DNA from: Leptolyngbyaceae cyanobacterium M65_K2018_010
GTDB lineage: Bacteria; Cyanobacteriota; Cyanobacteriia; Phormidesmidales; Phormidesmidaceae
DNA: 15,655 bases
Reading direction: 5' to 3'
Assembly: GCA_015295885.1 (NCBI GenBank)
Contig: DVEE01000089.1
Location: forward strand, 1 to 15,655
Shown: positions 13,565-15,655 of the stretch, one piece after another
Layout: every line of letters starts with the position of its first letter
How positions within the stretch are numbered: position 1 is the stretch's first letter
Program-made: the position numbers and the translations under genes
The notes under the pieces: generated by a model
What the model saw: only the letters and a program-made list of their open reading frames with translations
Told to the model about the DNA's origin: nothing
Database searches by the model: none

Positions 13565-14344
13565 TCACACCGTATCCGGATCAACCCCCAGGCTTCTGAG
13601 TCGTTCTGCGAGTCGTTCTGCCCGTTGTTGTTCCTGCTCAGCTCGCTGTCGTTCCTGCTCGGCCCGTTCCGCTGACGTCAGAATCCACTGGCCCTGGTCG
13701 TCGTACCAACGCAACCACTGCCCGACCGTGTCCTGATAGCGACCGTGCCAAACTCCTAAGCCCAGGCCCAGTTCCTCAAACCAAAAGCGCGGTTCAGCGA
13801 GGGGCACCTCCTGGTAACGGGTACCGACCAACTGAAAGGCTCGTAGTTGATTGTCGTAGCGATCAAACAGCACATAGTAGGGAATCCGCAATAGGTGCTC
13901 ATAGACCTGCCACTTAGTGGGGGGTTGGTTAACGTCTCGCAGGGTTTGCCCCAGATCCTCTGCTTCGGTACCGGGCGATAGCAACTCCACCACCAGGAAG
14001 GGGGCCACGCCCTCATCCCAGACCACGTAGCTCCACCGGAGGTCTTCCTGCCGCCTGGAGCGCGGCACCCCCAGTACCACAAACCAGTCTGGTCGCTTGT
14101 GCCACAGGGGATGGCGAGAGTCGTAATACAGATTCAGATCGGTGCCAATGAAGAGGTCATCGGTCGAATAATGGAGCGGTTGGCAAGTCTCCCTCAGTAA
14201 CTGGGGCTGAAAGTCATGAAATTCGTCTCGCGACGCGCTGACGCGAACATCCGGCAAGCCAGGTTCCTCCGGATCTTCACTGGGTAAGTCATACATGGTC
14301 GGTAGGGGAGAACCGAGCCGACGGGGAGCTTCAAAGGGACCCAT
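13565..14344 (-). CDS. Uma2-family (DUF820) putative PD-(D/E)XK endonuclease-fold protein
   Basis: A member of the Uma2/DUF820 family, which is greatly expanded in cyanobacteria and has a restriction-endonuclease-like fold; biological function unknown. The family start PTMYDLPSEDPEEPGLPD is clear. Possible active-site residues follow in RPDWFVVLGVPR (Asp) and the PFLVVELLSPGTEAEDLG strand (Glu, then Lys in PPTKWQVYEHLL). YYVLFDRYDNQLRAFQL and WLRWYDDQGQW are also typical. The C-terminus is a charged coiled coil of near-repeats (AEQERQRAEQEQQRAERLAE) ending LRSLGVDPDTV. Between GLPD and EFHD there is an 8-residue insertion, VRVSASRD (DNA 14225-14248), that I do not expect in the family. I use the ATG at 14344 (GGA 8 nt upstream); the open frame extends to a TTG at 14401, and an ATG at 14296 would start at MYDLPSEDP. 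Confidence 0.88.
   Translation of the reverse strand: MGPFEAPRRLGSPLPTMYDLPSEDPEEPGLPDVRVSASRDEFHDFQPQLLRETCQPLHYSTDDLFIGTDLNLYYDSRHPLWHKRPDWFVVLGVPRSRRQEDLRWSYVVWDEGVAPFLVVELLSPGTEAEDLGQTLRDVNQPPTKWQVYEHLLRIPYYVLFDRYDNQLRAFQLVGTRYQEVPLAEPRFWFEELGLGLGVWHGRYQDTVGQWLRWYDDQGQWILTSAERAEQERQRAEQEQQRAERLAERLRSLGVDPDTV
14225..14248. repeat. 24-bp in-frame insertion resembling a cyanobacterial small dispersed repeat
   Basis: A 24-bp CpG-rich segment, read on the minus strand as gttcgcgtcagcg followed by cgtcgcgagac, encodes VRVSASRD inside the Uma2 protein. It is internally palindromic (tcgcga, cgcg-ctga-cgcg) and exactly 8 codons long. It splits a segment I recall as GLPDEFHD in homologues. Short repeats of this size and composition are described in filamentous cyanobacteria (small dispersed repeats), and I recall SASR-containing peptides as their translated form. 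Assignment to a specific repeat family is inference. Confidence 0.5.
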
Positions 14345-14518
14345 CCAGCCATTCCAAATCAGTTTGCCTATTTTAAACCAACCCCCTAGAGCCTTGGTCA
14401 AGAACCCCGGCTAGGTAGCCTAAGTGATGGGTCGGATCTGCGCTGGCTGGCCTGCTTTCCCCCCTCAGGGCGAAGCGCAACCAAAGTCTGGCGAAACTAA
14501 AACATTGCGAAACACTAA

Positions 14519-14538
14519 GGAACGCAACACAACGTTCC
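14519..14538. other. Small hairpin in the Uma2/DUF6464-like divergent region
   Basis: ggaacg (14519-14524) and cgttcc (14533-14538) flank an 8-nt loop (caacacaa) in the gap between the divergent Uma2 and Cys-rich protein genes. It may be an operator-like site; short enough to be chance. Confidence 0.25.
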
Positions 14539-14581
14539 AATCTAGCTTTTCTGGGACCCAAGCCACTCCCTAGTCGCGTAG

Positions 14582-14587
14582 GATAAT
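14582..14587 (+). promoter_or_regulatory. Possible -10 element for the Cys-rich membrane-protein gene
   Basis: GATAAT (context taggataatttt) lies 26 bp upstream of the ATG at 14613. No good -35 is seen, so this is a weak prediction. Confidence 0.3.
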
Positions 14588-14612
14588 TTTGCGAATCTCA
14601 TCGGAACTATCC

Positions 14613-14930
14613 ATGCTGGTTATCCTTCTAATTTTTGTGGTGGGCCTGGCCCCGGCATGTATTTCTGCCTGTCTGAGCCTGCGGGAGGAACGCGCTGCTA
14701 AGGGGTGCGAATCCCAGAGAAGCTACTCCTCAAATCTAAGGGGGGGAATGCTGCGGCTCATGGAAACTGAGGGCGATTTGCACTACGTTGATGGCCTGGG
14801 CTACATGATTGGCGATATCACCTGCGACCTGAATGCGCGATCGCCCTACTTGCGCTGCGCCATCAACCCCCTGGGTCCTTGCGATGGCTGTAGTGCCTAT
14901 GCCCCACGGGTGTTTGATCGGCAGGTTTAA
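14613..14930 (+). CDS. Small membrane-anchored Cys-rich protein, DUF6464-like
   Basis: A 105-residue protein that I match, with moderate confidence, to the cyanobacterial DUF6464 family; function unknown. An N-terminal helix (LVILLIFVVGLAPACISAC) anchors it, followed by a basic linker. The conserved-looking C-terminal core is YVDGLGYMIGDITCDLNARS followed by PYLRCAINPLGPCDGCSAY. Its four cysteines are spaced C-x10-C-x7-C-x2-C and could bind a metal or Fe-S cluster. The ATG at 14613 is preceded by GGA 8 nt upstream (tcggaactatcc); an in-frame TTG at 14589 would add 8 residues, which I consider unlikely. A HIP1 octamer (14837-14844) lies in it. Its stop is only 11 bp from the end of the convergent pRiA4b ORF-3 gene. 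Confidence 0.8.
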   Translation: MLVILLIFVVGLAPACISACLSLREERAAKGCESQRSYSSNLRGGMLRLMETEGDLHYVDGLGYMIGDITCDLNARSPYLRCAINPLGPCDGCSAYAPRVFDRQV

Positions 14931-14941
14931 GCCGCGGTCCG

Positions 14942-15493
14942 CTAGCTGGGGAGGGCCGCAAGGCGTTGGTTAACTACGGCTGCATCGAAGCGCTCTGGGT
15001 CAAAATCGTAGCCGACCTGGGCCCACAGCTGATCGTAATCGGGATCTTCGGGGTCGCTCAGGCGATCCAGCAAGTCTTCATAGCCCCACACACCAGCGCA
15101 GAATTCGGGTGGGGTTTGGCGTTCTCCGTTGGCGCAGTAGGGCAGTTTCAAGGCCGGGTCGGCCAGGGAGCTAGATTCCAACACCAACCGGTGCAACCAG
15201 CCCTGGACGGGGTCATAGGTGTAGAGTAAGCTGTCCCCCGACTCCAGGAGTAGGGTTTGGAGGCGGGTGGGAGGGGCCAAATTTTGCCGCGGTGGCGGTC
15301 CAGGTCGGCTGAAGGAATACTCCGCCTGCCCCGACCAACCCATGGTGGCTACCAACAGTCGATGCAGTTCCCCTAGGGAAGTGGTGGGGTGAATCCACAC
15401 CGATCGCCAAATCGGGGGGTCACTATCGAGCAATTCCACGCGCAATTGGTAGACCATTAAGGGGGTGCTGGTTTCCATGGCAGTACAGTCCAT
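14942..15493 (-). CDS. Plasmid pRiA4b ORF-3 family protein
   Basis: A 183-residue protein of the PRiA4_ORF3 family (named from an Agrobacterium plasmid), found both on mobile elements and in chromosomes; function unknown. The family layout is complete: YQLRVELLDSDPPIWRSVWI (about 15-34), the SLGELHRLLVATMGW helix (about 39-53), GDSLLYTYDPVQGWLHRLVLE (about 86-106) in place of the usual YDFGDxWxH, then PYCANGERQTPPEFCAGVWG (about 118-137) and DPERFDAAVVNQRL near the end. Two cysteines flank the PPE motif as in homologues. The ATG at 15493 starts 4 bp after the stop of the beta-propeller gene, so the pair is probably one operon. ATG codons at residues 6 and 13 are alternative starts, and no Shine-Dalgarno is evident. 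Confidence 0.87.
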   Translation of the reverse strand: MDCTAMETSTPLMVYQLRVELLDSDPPIWRSVWIHPTTSLGELHRLLVATMGWSGQAEYSFSRPGPPPRQNLAPPTRLQTLLLESGDSLLYTYDPVQGWLHRLVLESSSLADPALKLPYCANGERQTPPEFCAGVWGYEDLLDRLSDPEDPDYDQLWAQVGYDFDPERFDAAVVNQRLAALPS

Positions 15494-15497
15494 GGGC

Positions 15498-15655
15498 CTA
15501 GGGCCGTGCTTCTAAGACCCGGGGGTTGACCAGGCTAGAAAGCCGATTTCCGGCCCCCGTTAACAGATTGACCCAACCCAGCCCCTCGCCGGTGCCGACC
15601 CAGATTTTATTGCCCGTATTGGGGGAAAGGGCCAAAATTTGGCTGGAGGGCAAGG
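15498..15655 (-). CDS. Beta-propeller-type protein (3' fragment)
   Basis: The last 51 codons of a gene that begins beyond the window. Read on the minus strand from base 15653 they give SSQILALSPNTGNKIWVGT, GEGLGWVNLLTGAGNR and a short tail ending EARP before the TAG at 15498-15500. IWVGTGEGLGWVNLLTG matches a blade of the two-component-regulator-propeller (Reg_prop, LWVGTxxGL) or a similar propeller repeat. Such repeats serve as binding or sensing platforms in secreted or membrane proteins. The rest of the architecture is unseen. It ends 4 bp before the pRiA4b ORF-3 gene on the same strand. Confidence 0.75.
   Translation of the reverse strand, partial: LPSSQILALSPNTGNKIWVGTGEGLGWVNLLTGAGNRLSSLVNPRVLEARP

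Larger units (their letters stand above)
2827..14844. repeat. HIP1 octamers (GCGATCGC), eleven copies
   Basis: Exact copies at 2827, 4321, 4427, 5193, 5832, 8139, 8536, 9266, 11438, 12503 and 14837 (first base). This frequency, about one per 1.4 kb, is typical of many cyanobacterial genomes and far above chance for an 8-mer. Most copies lie inside genes. Their even spread through the window argues against a recently acquired foreign block. Confidence 0.95.

Noticed and set aside
13610..13670. Short repeated gttcctgctc-type DNA that could suggest a CRISPR-like array
   Set aside because: It is the DNA of the charged coiled-coil repeat (AEQERQRAEQEQQRAE) at the Uma2 C-terminus, without spacers.
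14345..14401. N-terminal extension of the Uma2 frame from a TTG
   Set aside because: A TTG start without a Shine-Dalgarno; the ATG at 14344 has GGA at good spacing and gives a family-typical N-terminus.
14695..14725. ggggtgcgaatccc, similar to a tRNA T-arm
   Set aside because: No matching acceptor, D or anticodon stems around it, and it lies within the coding frame of the Cys-rich protein.

Overview
The window is chromosomal DNA of a cyanobacterium. The evidence is at least eleven copies of the octamer GCGATCGC (HIP1), several cyanobacteria-restricted families (DUF2808, a DUF6464-like protein, a Uma2 protein of the MYDLPSEDPEEPGLPD type, an ARM-like membrane protein), a cyanobacterial-type YidC beginning MDFGIGFLSNN, and the rpmH-rnpA-PH-yidC-khpB gene order. 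The DNA is GC-rich. A Leptolyngbya/Nodosilinea-like filamentous lineage is my guess and is not proven by the sequence.

Layout. 1-470: 3' end of a trypsin-like HtrA/Deg protease with its PDZ domain, closed by a strong intrinsic terminator (519-549). 709-1593: HtpX zinc metalloprotease. 1617-2579 (minus): bestrophin-type anion channel. 2843-4483 (plus): a membrane protein with an ARM/HEAT-like tail followed 9 nt later by thyX. 4595-6025 (minus): PLP-dependent group II decarboxylase. 6182-6544 (plus): small membrane protein. 6659-7315 (minus): exported MsrA. 7316-7789: no gene seen. 7790-8365 (plus): secreted DUF2808 protein.

8468-11778 (plus) is the conserved block rpmH, rnpA, PH-domain gene, yidC, khpB (jag) and DUF177/YceD. 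It links ribosome assembly, tRNA 5' maturation and membrane protein insertion, and its genes overlap or sit a few bases apart. rpmH is only 45 codons. 11830-13113 (minus): OFA-type MFS transporter, preceded by a 430-bp non-coding, partly AT-rich stretch with short repeats. 13565-14344 (minus): Uma2-family protein carrying a 24-bp in-frame insertion. 14613-14930 (plus): small membrane-anchored, Cys-rich DUF6464-like protein. 14942-15493 (minus): pRiA4b ORF-3 family protein, 4 bp downstream of the 3' end of a beta-propeller gene that runs off the window (15498-15655).

Functional themes are envelope and protein quality control (HtrA, HtpX, exported MsrA, YidC), translation (L34, RNase P protein, KhpB, YceD) and nucleotide metabolism (ThyX). 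I see no phage, transposase, CRISPR array, rRNA, tRNA or defence island. The window is mostly ordinary core genome. The most distinctive details are the in-frame dispersed-repeat-like insertion in the Uma2 gene, the Ig-like insert inside YidC, the 21-bp tandem repeat ahead of the bestrophin gene, and the uncharacterised membrane protein coupled to thyX.
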